The notes under the pieces: model-generated
The model's database searches: none
What the model was told of the DNA's origin: nothing
What the model saw: the letters and a program-made list of their open reading frames with translations, nothing else
Program-made: the position numbers and the translations under genes
From: Firmicutes bacterium UBA5473
GTDB lineage: Bacteria; Bacillota; DTU084
Length of the DNA stretch: 5,884 nt
NCBI GenBank assembly: GCA_002427165.1
Contig: DIQB01000016.1
Coordinates: 4,429-10,312, forward strand
Direction of reading: 5' to 3'
In this document: positions 5,522 to 5,884 of the stretch, piece after piece
How the letters are laid out: each line of letters opens with the position of its first letter
Position numbering within the stretch: the stretch's first letter is position 1

Positions 5522-5884
5522 GCTCCAAGAGCTCAAAGATGCGCTCCACTGTGCGCTCCAGGAGCTTATCTGTGGCCTCAAAGTCCATATAGGGGAAATA
5601 GAAGCCCTCTAGCTCATCGTGGAGGGTTTTGATGGTTGCCAATTCAGACCCTGCCCAGGCCATAATTTGTCTTTCCGTTTCCTTTTGCGAGTTCAAAAAT
5701 GAGGTCTCTTTCACCTGGCCTAGATCCACAAACCGATCTAAATCTACAACCTCCGCTTCCTCTGGAGTATAGATATGATGAGCACAGGTAATGGAAAACC
5801 CCAATGAAAGCTCTTCAATCACAAGGTGCTCAATCAGCTCCGGCTCCAGCGCACAGTGATATACCTCAACAAACAGCCCCCGAG
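5499..5884 (-). CDS. C-terminal part of a probable P-loop ATPase (PRK06851-like), partial at the right edge
   Basis: The frame is open from the window edge to TGA at 5499-5501, giving 127 visible residues; the N-terminus lies outside. The GTG at 5822 is internal, because the frame continues upstream with family-like sequence (VEVYHCALEPELIEHLVI, residues 5-22). With the later ATIKTLHDELEGFYFPYMDF (82-101) this resembles the second half of a Firmicutes ATPase family known as PRK06851, in which a strand reading 'Y-HC--P--I-H-VIPE' follows the Walker A motif and a 'K--HDELE-Y' helix comes later. No Walker A is visible here, as expected if it lies upstream. The C-terminal tail is acidic and ends PSEVPVP. 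The family assignment is from memory of the motif. Its cellular role is not known to me. It runs opposite to the mutS2-DUF523 pair and shares 23 bases with DUF523. Confidence 0.6.
   Translation of the reverse strand, partial: RGLFVEVYHCALEPELIEHLVIEELSLGFSITCAHHIYTPEEAEVVDLDRFVDLGQVKETSFLNSQKETERQIMAWAGSELATIKTLHDELEGFYFPYMDFEATDKLLERTVERIFELLEPSEVPVP

Overview
The window looks like a chromosomal segment from a Bacillota (Firmicutes) bacterium, probably of the Clostridia lineage. The indicators are a full-length mutS2 with a C-terminal Smr domain, a DUF523 protein, a SatD-family gene paired with a DUF3307-like membrane gene, and part of an ATPase resembling a family I associate with Firmicutes. 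Shine-Dalgarno sites are strong and GTG is used as a start. Genus cannot be told from this sequence.

Layout. (1) Positions 46-657 (+) encode a small zinc-ribbon membrane protein in visibly AT-rich DNA. (2) Positions 658-1235 hold no convincing gene. They contain a strongly folded ~160-base element (791-951) whose outer arms resemble, imperfectly, the recombination ends of an integron attC site. They also hold a small hairpin, a strong ribosome-binding site before an 11-codon reading frame, and a perfect 13-bp inverted repeat at 1151-1202 that is probably a terminator. (3) Positions 1236-2554 (-) form a two-gene overlapping operon: a DUF3307-like multi-pass membrane protein followed by a SatD-family protein. 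The SatD protein has a C-terminal helix-turn-helix and an N-terminal domain with nucleotide-cyclase-like motifs. (4) Positions 2555-2725 are a compact divergent promoter region, with a -35/-10 promoter for the minus operon and an extended -10 for mutS2. (5) Positions 2726-5104 (+) are mutS2, followed after 9 bases by a DUF523 gene (5114-5521, +), probably cotranscribed. (6) A minus-strand gene enters from the right edge. Its visible 127 C-terminal residues resemble the P-loop ATPase family PRK06851, and its 3' end overlaps DUF523 tail-to-tail by 23 bases.

How the genes may work together. MutS2 acts on stalled ribosomes or DNA, and DUF523 proteins include [4Fe-4S] thiouracil desulfidases, so the plus-strand pair may serve nucleic-acid or nucleobase quality control. 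The minus pair looks like a soluble sensor or enzyme with a membrane partner. Its biochemical role is unknown and it is the best candidate here for an undescribed system. The folded element behind the AT-rich first gene is the best candidate for an undescribed mobile or RNA element.
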